Below, in pieces: positions 8,127 to 17,240 of a stretch of 64,000 nt of DNA; within the stretch, counting starts at the first letter, position 1; each line of letters begins with the position of its first letter. The position numbers and the translations under genes were made by a program. The stretch is from positions 558,001-622,000 of the forward strand of contig NZ_SLVF01000004.1 of NCBI RefSeq assembly GCF_004345365.1, in the 5' to 3' direction. The DNA is from Kribbella sp. VKM Ac-2568. GTDB lineage: Bacteria; Actinomycetota; Actinomycetes; Propionibacteriales; Kribbellaceae. The notes under the pieces are model-generated. The model was given only the letters and a program-made list of their open reading frames with translations, was not told where the DNA came from and searched no databases.

Positions 8127-9491
8127 ATGCCGCTGACTTACCCCCTTGCCGAGCAGACGTTGGACAACGGGTTGCGCGTTGTCGTCAGCTCTGACCGGGC
8201 TGTGCCGATCGTCGCTGTGAATCTCTGGTACGACGTGGGGTCGCGCCACGAGCCGCCGGGTCTGACCGGGTTCGCGCACCTCTTCGAGCATCTGATGTTC
8301 CAGGGATCGCGCAACGTCGAGTCCGGGCAGCACTTCAGCCTGCTGGAGAACGCCGGCGCCAGCCTCAACGCGAGCACCTTCTTCGACCGCACCAACTACT
8401 TCGAGTCGCTGCCCAGCGGCGGGCTTGATCTGGCGTTGTGGCTCGAGGCCGACCGGATGGGTTACCTGCTCGACGCGGTGAACCAGGAGAACCTCGACAA
8501 CCAGCGCGACGTGGTGAAGGAGGAGAAGCGGCAGAGCTACGACAACCGGCCGTACGGCGACTCGTACGAGCGGCTGGTCCGGCTCGCCTTCCCTGACGGC
8601 CACCCGTACGCGCACATGACGATCGGCTCGATGGAGGACCTGAACGCCGCGAGCCTGGAGGACGTGCAGGCGTTCTTCCGCCGGCACTACGGGCCGAACA
8701 ACGCGGTCCTGACGATCGTGGGCGACGTGTCCGAGGAGGACGCGTTCGACGCGGCCAAGCGGTACTTCGGTCAGCTGCCGGCGATCCCGCAGCCGCCGGC
8801 CGCTCCGGACGGGACGGTCGGCCCGATCGAAGGGGTGTTCCGCGACGACGTGGTCGAGGACGTCCCGTCGGACCTGATCACGATGATGTTCCGGCTGCCG
8901 GTGGACGGCTCGCAAGAGCTGGACGCGGCGGCGCTCGCGCTCGACGTGCTCGCCGGCGGTCAGAGCGGCCGGCTGAACCGCCGCCTGGTCCGCGACGAGC
9001 AGATCGCGCAGTCGGTGTCGGGTGGTGCGCTGCCGTTGATCGGCGGCGTCTCGTTCGGCACGCTGACCGGCATCGCGTCGGACGGCATCGACCTGCAGAA
9101 GGTCGAGGACGCGCTGGTCGAGGAGGTCGAGAAGCTCGCCGAGGGCGGGATCACCGCCGACGAACTGCTCACCGTGCAGGCCCAGGCGGAGCGTGACTGG
9201 CTAGAGCAGTTGGCCACCTGCGCGGGACGCGCCGACGAGATCTCGCACCACGCGTTGCTGTTCGGCGACGCGAACCGGATCAACACTCGGATCGACCAGA
9301 TCCGCGCGGTGACCACCGAGCAGGTCCAGGCGGCCGCGCAGCAGTGGATCCGCGCCGCCGGCCGCGCCCAGGTGACCTACCGCCGCCCGGAGACCGCAGG
9401 CCAGGAGACCGCCGGAGACCAGGCGAGCGCCGAAGCACCGGAGACCGCCGGAGTACCGGCGAGTGCCGGGGAAGCAGGGGAGCAGGAATGA
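8127..9491 (+). CDS. M16-family zinc peptidase, catalytic subunit
   Basis: The 454-residue protein has the inverted zinc motif HLFEH at residues 51-55 and a downstream glutamate in VVKEEKRQ near residue 132, the full ligand set of M16 (insulinase/pitrilysin) peptidases. The C-terminal 40 residues are low-complexity Glu/Ala/Gly repeats (ETAG-like), probably a linker or tail. The ATG lies six bases after TAGGGT, so the mRNA is probably leaderless. It overlaps a second M16-like gene by ATGA. Such pairs form a clam-shell heterodimer in which only one subunit binds zinc. The substrate is unknown. Confidence 0.92.
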   Translation: MPLTYPLAEQTLDNGLRVVVSSDRAVPIVAVNLWYDVGSRHEPPGLTGFAHLFEHLMFQGSRNVESGQHFSLLENAGASLNASTFFDRTNYFESLPSGGLDLALWLEADRMGYLLDAVNQENLDNQRDVVKEEKRQSYDNRPYGDSYERLVRLAFPDGHPYAHMTIGSMEDLNAASLEDVQAFFRRHYGPNNAVLTIVGDVSEEDAFDAAKRYFGQLPAIPQPPAAPDGTVGPIEGVFRDDVVEDVPSDLITMMFRLPVDGSQELDAAALALDVLAGGQSGRLNRRLVRDEQIAQSVSGGALPLIGGVSFGTLTGIASDGIDLQKVEDALVEEVEKLAEGGITADELLTVQAQAERDWLEQLATCAGRADEISHHALLFGDANRINTRIDQIRAVTTEQVQAAAQQWIRAAGRAQVTYRRPETAGQETAGDQASAEAPETAGVPASAGEAGEQE

Positions 9492-10840
9492 CGAGCCAGG
9501 CCTTGACCACACCGCCCGCTGTCGCGCCGCCGCGGCCGTGGAAGTTCCCGGCAGCGACCAGTACGGCGACCGCGGCCGGGACGCCGGTCCACGTGTTCGA
9601 CCGGCCGGGGCAGTACGTCGCCACCGTGCGGGTCACGATCGCCATGCCGCTGGTGGCGGAGCCGCGTGAGCTCGAGGGGGTCGCGACGATCATGTCGCGC
9701 ACGCTCGACGAGGGCACCGAGCTGAAGTCCGCCAACGAGTTCGCCGCCGCCCTGGAGCGCCACGGCGCGGCGTACGGGGTGGATGTCAGCTCGGACGCGC
9801 TGCACGTGGAGATCTCCGTGCCGGTGTCCCAGCTGGCGCCGGCCGTGAAGCTGCTCGCCGAGGCGATCACCCGGCCTGCCTTCAACCAGGCCGACGTCGG
9901 ACGGCACGTGACGATCCGGCTGGGCGAGATCAACCAGGAGCGAGCCAACGCGGGGTACCGGGCGCGCGAGGCGTTCTCCGCGCACCTGTTCGACGCGCAG
10001 ACGCGCCGCTCCCGCCCGACCGCCGGTACTCCGGACACCATCCGGCCGCTCACCAACGTCGAGGTGGCCCGGTTCTACCGGGAGAACATCGGTCCGGCGC
10101 GAGCGCAGATCCTGTTCGCGGGTGACGCCACCGGCGTCGACGTGGCCGGCATCATCGACGATGCGTTCGGCTCGTGGACGTCCGAGGCAGCCTCGGCGAT
10201 CGAGACTCCTGAGCCGCTGTTCCTCACCGGAGACCGGCTCGTGCTGGTGGACCGGCCGGGTTCGGTGCAGAGCCAGTTGCTGATCGGCTGCCCGGGACCG
10301 GACCGCCGCGAGGACATCTGGGGAGCGGCCGCGGTCGCGAACCACGTCGTCGGCGGGACCATCACCTCCCGCGTCGACACCGTGCTGCGCGAGGAGAAGG
10401 GTTACACCTACGGCACGCGGACCAGCTTCACCGCGCCGCGCAAGGGTGGCACCTTCAGCCTTGGCGGCTCGGTCCGTACGGAGGTGACCGGCGCGGCGAT
10501 CACCGACGCGCTGCGGATCCTGCGCGAGGCCCGCGACGGCCTCACCGAGCGCGAGGTCCGGGAAGCCCAGGACAGCCTGATCCGTACCGCGCCCTTGCGG
10601 TACGAGCAGGCGGACTCCATCGCCCAGCAGGTCGGCAGCAACATCGCCGCGGGCGTTCCGCTCGACTTCGCGGACACGTACCTCGCCCAGATCGCCGCGA
10701 CCACCGCGGAGACGGCCACCGAGGCCTACCGCCGGTACGTCGGAACCGACGGGCTGCTGGTGGTCGTCGTGGGGGAGGCCAAGGACGTCCGCGACCAGCT
10801 CACCGGGCTGGGAATGGGCGATATCACCGAGCTGAGCTGA
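9488..10840 (+). CDS. M16-like peptidase, non-catalytic partner
   Basis: This 450-residue protein has the M16 fold (GVATIMSRTLDEGT and the C-terminal inactive-domain pattern) but no HxxEH motif at the corresponding place, so it cannot bind the catalytic zinc. It pairs with the upstream catalytic subunit, whose stop codon overlaps its ATG. The two together resemble mitochondrial processing peptidase alpha/beta pairs. A GTG farther upstream would give a longer product, but it would run through the neighbour's coding sequence. Confidence 0.88.
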   Translation: MTSQALTTPPAVAPPRPWKFPAATSTATAAGTPVHVFDRPGQYVATVRVTIAMPLVAEPRELEGVATIMSRTLDEGTELKSANEFAAALERHGAAYGVDVSSDALHVEISVPVSQLAPAVKLLAEAITRPAFNQADVGRHVTIRLGEINQERANAGYRAREAFSAHLFDAQTRRSRPTAGTPDTIRPLTNVEVARFYRENIGPARAQILFAGDATGVDVAGIIDDAFGSWTSEAASAIETPEPLFLTGDRLVLVDRPGSVQSQLLIGCPGPDRREDIWGAAAVANHVVGGTITSRVDTVLREEKGYTYGTRTSFTAPRKGGTFSLGGSVRTEVTGAAITDALRILREARDGLTEREVREAQDSLIRTAPLRYEQADSIAQQVGSNIAAGVPLDFADTYLAQIAATTAETATEAYRRYVGTDGLLVVVVGEAKDVRDQLTGLGMGDITELS

Positions 10841-11063
10841 CGGCTGACTACCTTCTGCTCAGGGTCGGGGGCTGTTCGCGGGCATCCTGTTCGCCTTCAG
10901 CCAGGTCTGAGCCCGACCCGTAGCGGACCTGAGCCGGTCCGATCCGGTCAGCCGTTTGATTGCCGGATCCTGACAACGTCGGCCCCTTTCCGGACCCTGG
11001 TGGACCGCGCCGCGCGGGCTTAGTTTGTGCGGGTCACACTCACTTCAGGGAGGGGATCCGCTC

Positions 11064-12791
11064 GTGAGAGACGTCCGTAGATCGTTGTGCGCAGCTGCGG
11101 CAGCCACCGCGCTGCTGGCCGCGACGCTGGCAGTTCCGGTCACCGCCGGAGCCGGTACGACGTCGGTGGCTGGGGGCAACACCGAGTACCTGGTTCTGCT
11201 CGAGGCCGGGGCGAACCACGCCCAGGCGCTGGCTGCCGTCAAGGCGGCGGGTGGCCAGGTCGTGAAGGAGAACGCCAACCTCGGAACGATGACGGTCCGG
11301 GCCGCCGCGTCCGGCTTCGTCGGCCAGGTGTCGGCCTCGTCGGCGATCCAGGGAGCCGCCCGGAGCCGTCCGATCGGGAAACTGCCGCAGGCCCGGCCGA
11401 ACCTGGTCGAGCAGGAGCACCTCGGTGCGGTTGCCAAGGGCAGGAGTTCTGCTGCCAAGGGCAAGGCTTCGGCCAAGAAGAACAACGGCCGGCAGCTCGA
11501 TCCGCTGGACACGCAGCTCTGGGGCCTGAAGATGGTGCGCTCGGATCTGGCCCGCAAGGTCCAGCCGGGCAAGAAGGCGGTCAAGGTGGGCGTCCTCGAC
11601 TCCGGGATCGACGCGCGGAACCCCGACATCGCGCCGAACTTCGACTGGAAGCTGTCCCGCAACTTCGCGCCCGACCTGCCCGAGATCGACGGAGTCTGTG
11701 AGTTCCGCGGCTGTGTCGACCCGGTCGGCTGGGACGACAGCGGTCACGGCACGCACGTGGCCGGCACGATCGGCGCCGCCGCCAACGGGACCGGTGTCTC
11801 CGGTGTCGCGCCCGGCGTGACGCTGGTGGAGATCCGCGGCGGGCAGGACAGCGGGTTCGTGTTCCTCGGCCCGGTGACCGAGGCGCTCACCTACGCGGGT
11901 GACGTCGGCCTGGACGTGGTGAACATGTCCTTCTACGTCGACCCGTGGCTCTACAACTGTGTGAGCAACCCGGCCGACAGTCCGGAAGCCCAGGCGGAAC
12001 AGCGGGCCATCATCCAGATCATGCGCCGCGCTCTGAACTACGCGCACAACAAGGGCGTCACGCTGGTCGGCTCGCTCGGCAACAACCACGAGGATCTGGG
12101 CAAGCCACGGACCGACATCAGCAGCCCGGACTTCCCGGTCGGGACCGCCTACCCGCGGCCGATCGACAACGCGACCTGCGTTGACCTGCCGGTCGAGGGG
12201 CCGCACGTGATCGGCGTCTCCGCGCTCGGGCCGTCCGGCAAGAAGGCGGACTACTCGAACTACGGTCTCGAGCAGATCGAGGTGTCGGCACCGGGTGGCT
12301 GGTTCCGCGACTTCTTCGGTACGCCGGCACACCGGACGAACGCGAACCTGATCCTGTCGACGTATCCGCTCAACGCGCTGCAAGTGGCCGGTTTCGTCGA
12401 CGCGGCCGGCAACATCACCGCCACCGGTCTTGCGGCCGGAGCGCAGAAGCAGTGCCCGCGCGGGGTCACCGACTTCACCCGCTGTGGGTACTACTACGTG
12501 CTGCAGGGGACATCGATGGCGTCGCCGCACACGACGGGTGTCGCCGCGCTGATCGTCAGCGAGTACGGCAAGAAGGGACGGCACAACTCGTTCGGGCTGG
12601 CTCCTGACCGAGTGGCGAAGATCCTGCTCGGTACTGCGGCCGAGCGGCCCTGCCCGACCCCGCCACTGCAGACCTACACCAACGAGGGGCGGCCTGACGA
12701 GTTCAACGCGCTCTGTGAGGGCACCCGGAGCTTCAACGGGTTCTACGGCAACGGCATCGTCGATGCCTACGCCGCAGTGACCAGGTACTAA
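11064..12791 (+). CDS. Secreted subtilisin-family serine protease (S8)
   Basis: The 575-residue product starts at a GTG preceded by GGGAGGGG. A signal peptide (ALLAATLAVPVTAGA) covers about residues 1-30, followed by a short inhibitor-like propeptide (EYLVLLEAGANHAQALAAVK) and a basic linker. The catalytic triad is Asp179 (VGVLDSGID), His228 (DSGHGTHVAGTIG) and Ser484 (GTSMASPHTTGVAAL). Asn340 in GSLGNN is a candidate oxyanion residue. It is secreted and probably digests extracellular protein. Several cysteine pairs (CEFRGC; CPRG...CGYY) suggest disulfides. It stands alone with its own hairpin terminator. Confidence 0.92.
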   Translation: MRDVRRSLCAAAAATALLAATLAVPVTAGAGTTSVAGGNTEYLVLLEAGANHAQALAAVKAAGGQVVKENANLGTMTVRAAASGFVGQVSASSAIQGAARSRPIGKLPQARPNLVEQEHLGAVAKGRSSAAKGKASAKKNNGRQLDPLDTQLWGLKMVRSDLARKVQPGKKAVKVGVLDSGIDARNPDIAPNFDWKLSRNFAPDLPEIDGVCEFRGCVDPVGWDDSGHGTHVAGTIGAAANGTGVSGVAPGVTLVEIRGGQDSGFVFLGPVTEALTYAGDVGLDVVNMSFYVDPWLYNCVSNPADSPEAQAEQRAIIQIMRRALNYAHNKGVTLVGSLGNNHEDLGKPRTDISSPDFPVGTAYPRPIDNATCVDLPVEGPHVIGVSALGPSGKKADYSNYGLEQIEVSAPGGWFRDFFGTPAHRTNANLILSTYPLNALQVAGFVDAAGNITATGLAAGAQKQCPRGVTDFTRCGYYYVLQGTSMASPHTTGVAALIVSEYGKKGRHNSFGLAPDRVAKILLGTAAERPCPTPPLQTYTNEGRPDEFNALCEGTRSFNGFYGNGIVDAYAAVTRY

Positions 12792-12796
12792 CCGAA

Positions 12797-12838
12797 GTGC
12801 TGCCGGGCCCGGTCCCGCAACGCCGGACCCGGCAGCAC
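12797..12838 (+). terminator. Hairpin terminator of the subtilase gene
   Basis: Perfect 11-bp arms GTGCTGCCGGG (12797-12807) and CCCGGCAGCAC (12828-12838), with additional GC pairing inside the loop. It starts six bases after the stop codon. Confidence 0.75.
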
Positions 12839-12875
12839 CCCGCCCTTCGCAGTACCCGCGCTTCGCAGTACGCCG

Positions 12876-12909
12876 GCGCCGCGACCCGTAGTACTGCGGG
12901 ACGCGGCGC
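12876..12909 (-). terminator. Hairpin terminator of the Pro-rich membrane-protein gene
   Basis: Arms GCGCCGCG (12876-12883) and CGCGGCGC (12902-12909), extended inward by a CCCG/CGGG helix after one A-A mismatch, with loop TAGTACTG. It lies seven bases beyond the minus-strand stop. Two short copies of CTTCGCAGTAC precede it. Confidence 0.65.
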
Positions 12910-12915
12910 TCGGTG

Positions 12916-13797
12916 CTACTTGGGGGCGACCAGGCAGGTTGTGCCGTGGTCGCCGAGGCTCCAACTGTCCTCGGTGGGGTGCAGGTACCAGATGTCCGAC
13001 GGCTGGTTGGCCGGCTGCTTGAGCGTCTTGAACCGGTCGGTGCAGCCCTTCTCGGCCGCCGCCTGGACCTGGGTGAGCCCGGGCCACTTGCCGGCGGGCA
13101 GGTTGAACACCGCGTACACCTTGCCACCGTTCGGCTGGTTGCAAGGCTGCACCTTGATGTCGCGGACCTCGCCCTCCTTGATCTCCGTCACGCAGTCGCC
13201 GACGCGGAGCTTGTTCGACGACACGTTCTGCGTGGTGGTGACCTGGCCGGAGGCGTCCCGGTCCGGCTCGGACGGACCGGCCAGGGCGGCCGCGGCGATG
13301 AAGCCCGCCACCCAGAGACCGGCGAACGTCATACCGGCGATCGCGAGGCCCCGGCCCTTCTCGCCCGTCTTGGCGATCTTCGTCAGCGCGATGATGCCGA
13401 GCACGATCGCGACCGGCACGGCGGCGAGCAACCCGAAGATGAAGGTCAGGATCGCCAACGTGCTGGTACCGCGCCGCTGCCCCGGCTGGTTACCGCCCGG
13501 GTACGGCTGGAAGCCCTGCCCAGGCGGGTAACCACCCTGCCCGTACCCGCCTGGCCCAGACGGATAGCCACCCTGCCCGTAGCCGCCCTGGCCGGGTGGT
13601 GGATAGCCCTGGGGTGGTGGATAGCCCTGGGGCGGCGGTGGGTAGCTCTGGCCCGGGGGTGGGTAGCTCTGGGCGGGCTGGTTCGGGTCGGCGGGCGGGT
13701 AGGGCGGGCCACTGCCTTGCGGCGGTCCGGGGTGGCCCGGGCCTTGTGACCCGGGCGGCGGTCCGATCGGTCCGGTCGGCGGTGGTGTCGGCTCCAT
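12916..13797 (-). CDS. Pro/Gly/Tyr-rich membrane protein with DUF4190-like and septum-formation-like domains
   Basis: The 293-residue protein has three parts. Residues 1-108 are low-complexity repeats (QSYPPPGQSYPPPPQGYPPP, then GGYGQGGYP). Residues 112-175 hold two transmembrane helices with GRGLAIAGMTFAGLW between them, as in DUF4190 proteins. The rest is an extracytoplasmic domain with four cysteines in two pairs (GDC...QPC and GC...TC), like the Septum_form family. This layout is common in actinobacterial envelope proteins; function is unknown. The repeat DNA is a source of slippage. Confidence 0.8.
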   Translation of the reverse strand: MEPTPPPTGPIGPPPGSQGPGHPGPPQGSGPPYPPADPNQPAQSYPPPGQSYPPPPQGYPPPQGYPPPGQGGYGQGGYPSGPGGYGQGGYPPGQGFQPYPGGNQPGQRRGTSTLAILTFIFGLLAAVPVAIVLGIIALTKIAKTGEKGRGLAIAGMTFAGLWVAGFIAAAALAGPSEPDRDASGQVTTTQNVSSNKLRVGDCVTEIKEGEVRDIKVQPCNQPNGGKVYAVFNLPAGKWPGLTQVQAAAEKGCTDRFKTLKQPANQPSDIWYLHPTEDSWSLGDHGTTCLVAPK

Positions 13798-13886
13798 GCC
13801 GGAAATCTAGACCCGGCCGGGAGCACGGCAGGCCGGACAACCCGGCCGCGGCCGAGTTGTCGCCGTACCGATGGAAGGCGGTGAGG

Positions 13887-14312
13887 TCAGCCTGAGATGT
13901 AGTTCGAGAGTTGCTCGCGCTCGAACTCGAGCTCGCCGATCCGGGTCTTGACCACGTCGCCGATGCTGACGATGCCGGTCAGGGAGCCGTCGACGACGAC
14001 CGGGACGTGCCGGATCCGACGGTCCGTCATCAGCCGCATCAGGTTGTCGATGTGATCGTCCGGGCCGCAGGTGTGCACCTCGGAGGTCATGATCGCGCTG
14101 ACCCGGACCTCGCCCGCGTCCGGAGTACCGTTCATCAGCCGCACCACGTCGCGCTCGGAGACGATGCCCGCCAGGGACGTACCGTCCGGACTGACCACCA
14201 CCGCACCGACGTTGTGCTCGGCGAGCAGCGCGAGGAGTTCGGTGACGGTGGCTTCTGGGGAGATGGTGACGACCTGGTTGCCTTTACCGCGCAATACGTC
14301 GTTGATCTTCAC
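13887..14312 (-). CDS. CBS-domain pair protein
   Basis: The 141-residue protein consists of two CBS domains (about residues 7-65 and 72-130; repeated pattern GIVSERDVVRLM and GIVSIGDVVKTRI). CBS pairs bind adenine nucleotides and regulate partners. A GTG start at 14312 was chosen because AGGAGG lies five bases upstream; the longer reading has no such signal. The tail (GELEFEREQLSNYISG) is charged and helical. It is divergent from the MFS gene. Confidence 0.88.
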   Translation of the reverse strand: MKINDVLRGKGNQVVTISPEATVTELLALLAEHNVGAVVVSPDGTSLAGIVSERDVVRLMNGTPDAGEVRVSAIMTSEVHTCGPDDHIDNLMRLMTDRRIRHVPVVVDGSLTGIVSIGDVVKTRIGELEFEREQLSNYISG

Positions 14313-14396
14313 GGAGCCTCCTGCTGTTCGACGGAGCCCAATACCCAAATGTAGCGAGATCCGGCCGTGAACGGCAGGTCTGGCAGAATGCGGATG

Positions 14397-14462
14397 GTGA
14401 CCGTTGCCCGCCCCGCCCGCCGCAGCCACGGCTCGGTCCCGTCACGTCCGGTGACTGGTTGA
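14397..14462 (+). CDS. Short leader ORF overlapping the MFS start (21 residues)
   Basis: A GTG at 14397 lies seven bases after the -10-like CAGAAT (14384-14389) and opens a 21-codon frame, basic and proline-rich. Its TGA (14460-14462) overlaps the TTG proposed as the start of the MFS gene. This looks like a leaderless, translated leader coupled to the transporter. A frameshift in one longer MFS gene would look the same. Confidence 0.4.
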   Translation: MTVARPARRSHGSVPSRPVTG

Positions 14463-15673
14463 CCTGGCGCGAGGACCTCGCAGTACTGCGTCACCGCGAC
14501 GTCCGAATCTTCCTCAGCGCCCGGTTCGTCTCGCTGCTCGGCTCCTCGATCGCCCCGATCGCGCTGGTGTTCGCCGTCCTGGACGTGTCGGACGAGGCGA
14601 CCGCGGTCGGCATCGTGCTGGCGGCCCGGAGCATCCCGAACGTGGTGTTCCTGCTGATCGGCGGCGTCATCGCCGACCGGCTGCCGCGTCGTCTGGTGCT
14701 GGTGGTAGCGAACACCGTCAGCGGCCTGACCCAGGCGCTCGCCGCCGGCCTGATCCTGTCCGGGCACGCGCAGATCTGGCAGCTGGCCGCGATCGAGGCG
14801 GTGAACGGGATCGCCGCCGCGTTCGTGATGCCGGCGATGGTCGGGATCCTGCCGTCGATCGTGGACCGGGCCGAACTGCCGCAGGCCAACGCGGTGTCCG
14901 GGTTCGCGCGATCGGTCGCGATGATCGGCGGCGGTGCGGTGGCCGGCGTCATCGTTGGATTCACCGGGCCCGCGGCCGGGCTGCTGGTGGACGCGGTCAC
15001 CTTCCTCCTCGCGGCGGCTCTGCTGGCGCGGCTCAGGCTGCCGCGGATCGAGCGGGTGACGACGTCGATGCTGTCCGACCTGCGAGAGGGCTGGACGGAG
15101 TTCATCTCCCGGCAGTGGGTCTGGGTCGTCGTGCTGTCGTTCCTCTTCCTGAACATGATCTTCACCGCGTGCTACAGCACACTCGGCCCGGTCATCGCGG
15201 ACGACACCTTCGGCCGGGTCGGCTGGGGCGTGGTCAGTGCCAGCTTCGGCGCCGGATTGATTGCCGGGGGCATCTTGATGATCCGGCTCAAACCGCGCCA
15301 CCCGCTCCGCCTGGGCATGGCCGGCATGCTCGTGTCGGCACCGATGTTCGTCTGCCTGGCACTGGCGCCGCACACGCTGACGATCGCCGCGGCGGCGTTC
15401 CTGGTCGGCCTCGGCTTCGAGCTGTTCGGCATCGGCTGGGAGACCGCCCTCGGTCAGCACATCCCGCTGGACAAGATCTCCCGCGTCGCGTCGTACGACA
15501 TGCTCGGCTCCTTCATCGCCAGCCCGATCGGCCAACTGGCCGTCGGCTACCTCGCGGCAGTCCTCAGCATCACAGCGGTCGAACTCTACGGCGCCACCAT
15601 CCACATCCTGATTGTGCTGGCAACCCTCGCCGTCCCCTCCGTCTGGCTCCTCCAACGCCACACCACCAACTAG
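14459..15673 (+). CDS. MFS transporter (probable drug/efflux type)
   Basis: The 404-residue protein has 12 predicted helices. The N-terminus FLSARFVSLLGSSIAPIALV and the loop GGVIADRLPRRLVLVVAN correspond to helix 1 and the MFS loop 2-3 signature, as in the enterobactin-exporter-like (MFS_3) subgroup. The only in-frame start near the first helix is a TTG at 14459 without a clear ribosome-binding site. A short upstream frame ends across it, so re-initiation is likely. The substrate is unknown. Confidence 0.85.
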   Translation: MTWREDLAVLRHRDVRIFLSARFVSLLGSSIAPIALVFAVLDVSDEATAVGIVLAARSIPNVVFLLIGGVIADRLPRRLVLVVANTVSGLTQALAAGLILSGHAQIWQLAAIEAVNGIAAAFVMPAMVGILPSIVDRAELPQANAVSGFARSVAMIGGGAVAGVIVGFTGPAAGLLVDAVTFLLAAALLARLRLPRIERVTTSMLSDLREGWTEFISRQWVWVVVLSFLFLNMIFTACYSTLGPVIADDTFGRVGWGVVSASFGAGLIAGGILMIRLKPRHPLRLGMAGMLVSAPMFVCLALAPHTLTIAAAAFLVGLGFELFGIGWETALGQHIPLDKISRVASYDMLGSFIASPIGQLAVGYLAAVLSITAVELYGATIHILIVLATLAVPSVWLLQRHTTN

Positions 15674-15689
15674 TACTCCGCCCACGCCG
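15670..15689. repeat. Dispersed repeat copy 2, contains a stop codon
   Basis: CTAGTACTCC then GCCCACGCC matches the string at 7321 except for one inserted G and one later base. It contains the TAG stop of the MFS gene. Downstream, TCTCCGGGCCG also resembles sequence 40 bases after copy 1 (CCTCCGGGGCCG). Confidence 0.55.
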
Positions 15690-15872
15690 CCCGTTCTCCG
15701 GGCCGTGGCGCCGAGCGGCGACCCCGAGTACTTCGCCGGGATCTAGGTCCTGAAGGGCAAGTGCGCGGGTCACAAACCAGGTGCGTACTCGGTCTTTGTT
15801 TGGAGAGTGACGTAGGCGAACGGAGTAGTACGCCCGGGCGTCAATGCCCAATTCGCTGCTGAGGAGGGAAAG

Positions 15873-16883
15873 ATGACTGTGAGAGTAGGGATCAACGGGT
15901 TCGGACGGATCGGGCGGAACTTCCTGCGGGGTGCGCTCGAGCGGGGGACCGAGACGATCGAGGTGGTGTCGATCAACGACATCACGGACACCGCCACGCT
16001 GGCGAACCTGTTGCAGTACGACTCGACGTACGGGCCGTTGCGGGAGCGAGTGAGTCACACGGATGACGGCATCGCGATCGGTGGCACAACGATCCGGGTG
16101 ACGGCTCAGCGCGACCCCGCTGCTCTGGACTGGCGTGCTGCCGGCGTCGGCCTCGTGATCGAGTCGACGGGCCGCTTCGCCACCCGGGAGGCTGCCGCCG
16201 CGCACCTGACCGGTGGGGCCCGCAAGGTGCTGCTGTCCGCGCCCGGCAAGGGCGTCGACGCGACCCTCGTGCTCGGAGTGAACGACGAGACCTATGACCC
16301 GGCCGAGCATCACATCGTCTCGAACGCCTCCTGTACGACGAACTGCGTCGCGCCGATGGTGTCCGTGCTGCACCGGGCGTTCGGGATCGAGCGTGGCCTG
16401 ATGACCACGATCCACAGCTATACCAACGACCAGGTGCTCCTGGACTCGCCGCACAAGGACCTGCGCCGTGGACGTTCGGGCGCGGTGAACCTGATCCCGA
16501 CGAGCACGGGCGCGGCCAAGGCGGTCGGCCTGGTGATCCCGGAGCTGGCCGGCAAGATCGACGGTGTCGCGGTGCGGGTCCCGGTCGAGTGTGGTTCGCT
16601 CACGGATCTGGTCGTCGAGCTGGCCAGACCTGTCACCGTGGCGCAGGTCAACCAGGCCTTCGCCGAGGCGGCTTCGAGCCATCTGAAAGGGCTGCTGCGG
16701 TACAACGAGGATCCGATCGTGTCGCACGACATCGTCGGCGACCCTGCGTCCTGCATCTTCGACGCACCGCTCACCCAGGCGAACGGCAACATCATCAAGG
16801 TCTTCGGCTGGTACGACAACGAATGGGGCTACACCAGCCGTCTGCTGGACGTGGCCGAACTGGTTGCCCAGAGCATGGAATAG
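15873..16883 (+). CDS. gap: Type I glyceraldehyde-3-phosphate dehydrogenase
   Basis: The 336-residue enzyme oxidises glyceraldehyde-3-phosphate to 1,3-bisphosphoglycerate in glycolysis. It has the NAD-binding GINGFGRIGRNFLR at the N-terminus, the active-site SNASCTTNC with Cys154, and TTIHSYTNDQ carrying the catalytic His near 181. Length and ending (NEWGYTSRLLDVAELV) are standard. GAGGAGGG lies four to five bases before the ATG. It is monocistronic here, not beside pgk/tpi, so it may be a second copy in the genome. Confidence 0.96.
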   Translation: MTVRVGINGFGRIGRNFLRGALERGTETIEVVSINDITDTATLANLLQYDSTYGPLRERVSHTDDGIAIGGTTIRVTAQRDPAALDWRAAGVGLVIESTGRFATREAAAAHLTGGARKVLLSAPGKGVDATLVLGVNDETYDPAEHHIVSNASCTTNCVAPMVSVLHRAFGIERGLMTTIHSYTNDQVLLDSPHKDLRRGRSGAVNLIPTSTGAAKAVGLVIPELAGKIDGVAVRVPVECGSLTDLVVELARPVTVAQVNQAFAEAASSHLKGLLRYNEDPIVSHDIVGDPASCIFDAPLTQANGNIIKVFGWYDNEWGYTSRLLDVAELVAQSME

Positions 16884-16909
16884 AGGCTCAGGCTGACACA
16901 ACATCCTTC

Positions 16910-17151
16910 GTGCCGGTCGAAGCTTGTCTGAAGAAGTCCGATCGCACCTGGATGGCGCTGCTGCGGCACTTCCTCGGCCTGTGGGAGGGCAAGGCGAAGT
17001 ACGACGCGCGCCCGATCCTGCTTCGATCCGCCGTGACCTACGAGACGGCGGCGGCGCGCCTCAAAGAGGTCTTGCTTCGTCAGTCGCGGACATGGCGCCG
17101 ACGGTGCAGCGCTACCTGACCGGCCGCCTCGACACGCTCGAGCCCGACTAG
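16910..17151 (+). pseudogene. Relic of a small protein gene with one frameshift
   Basis: Frame A reads a protein-like segment with KKSDRTWMALLRHFLGLWEG, then RPILLRSAVTYETAAARLKEV. Near 17075 the protein-like reading moves to another frame, SSVADMAPTVQRYLTGRLDT, and stops at TAG 17149-17151. Both halves have normal amino-acid composition, unlike chance frames here, so a small gene of about 80 codons appears to have been broken by a single indel. The family is not recognised. A sequencing error is an alternative. Confidence 0.5.
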
Positions 17152-17240
17152 CCGCGATCGCGTTCTCGAGTGCGGCCAGGATGTACTTCGGGATCTTCAT
17201 CCCCTGGTGCTGGGCCTCCCGGAGTTTCCGACGCTGACGT
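17152..17240 (-). pseudogene. Minus-strand gene fragment
   Basis: The minus strand reads LRQRRKLREAQHQG followed by MKIPKYILAALENAIAA. This is a natural-looking peptide with basic and amphipathic helices. It then runs without a stop into the complement of the plus-strand relic, where it loses protein character. It abuts the plus-strand relic exactly. I read it as a fragment of another gene, joined here by rearrangement. Confidence 0.35.

Noticed and set aside
11040..13127. 695-residue open frame antisense to the subtilase
   Set aside because: Arg/Pro/Leu/Val-rich shadow of a real gene; the plus strand has a full signal peptide and catalytic triad. High G+C makes such frames common.
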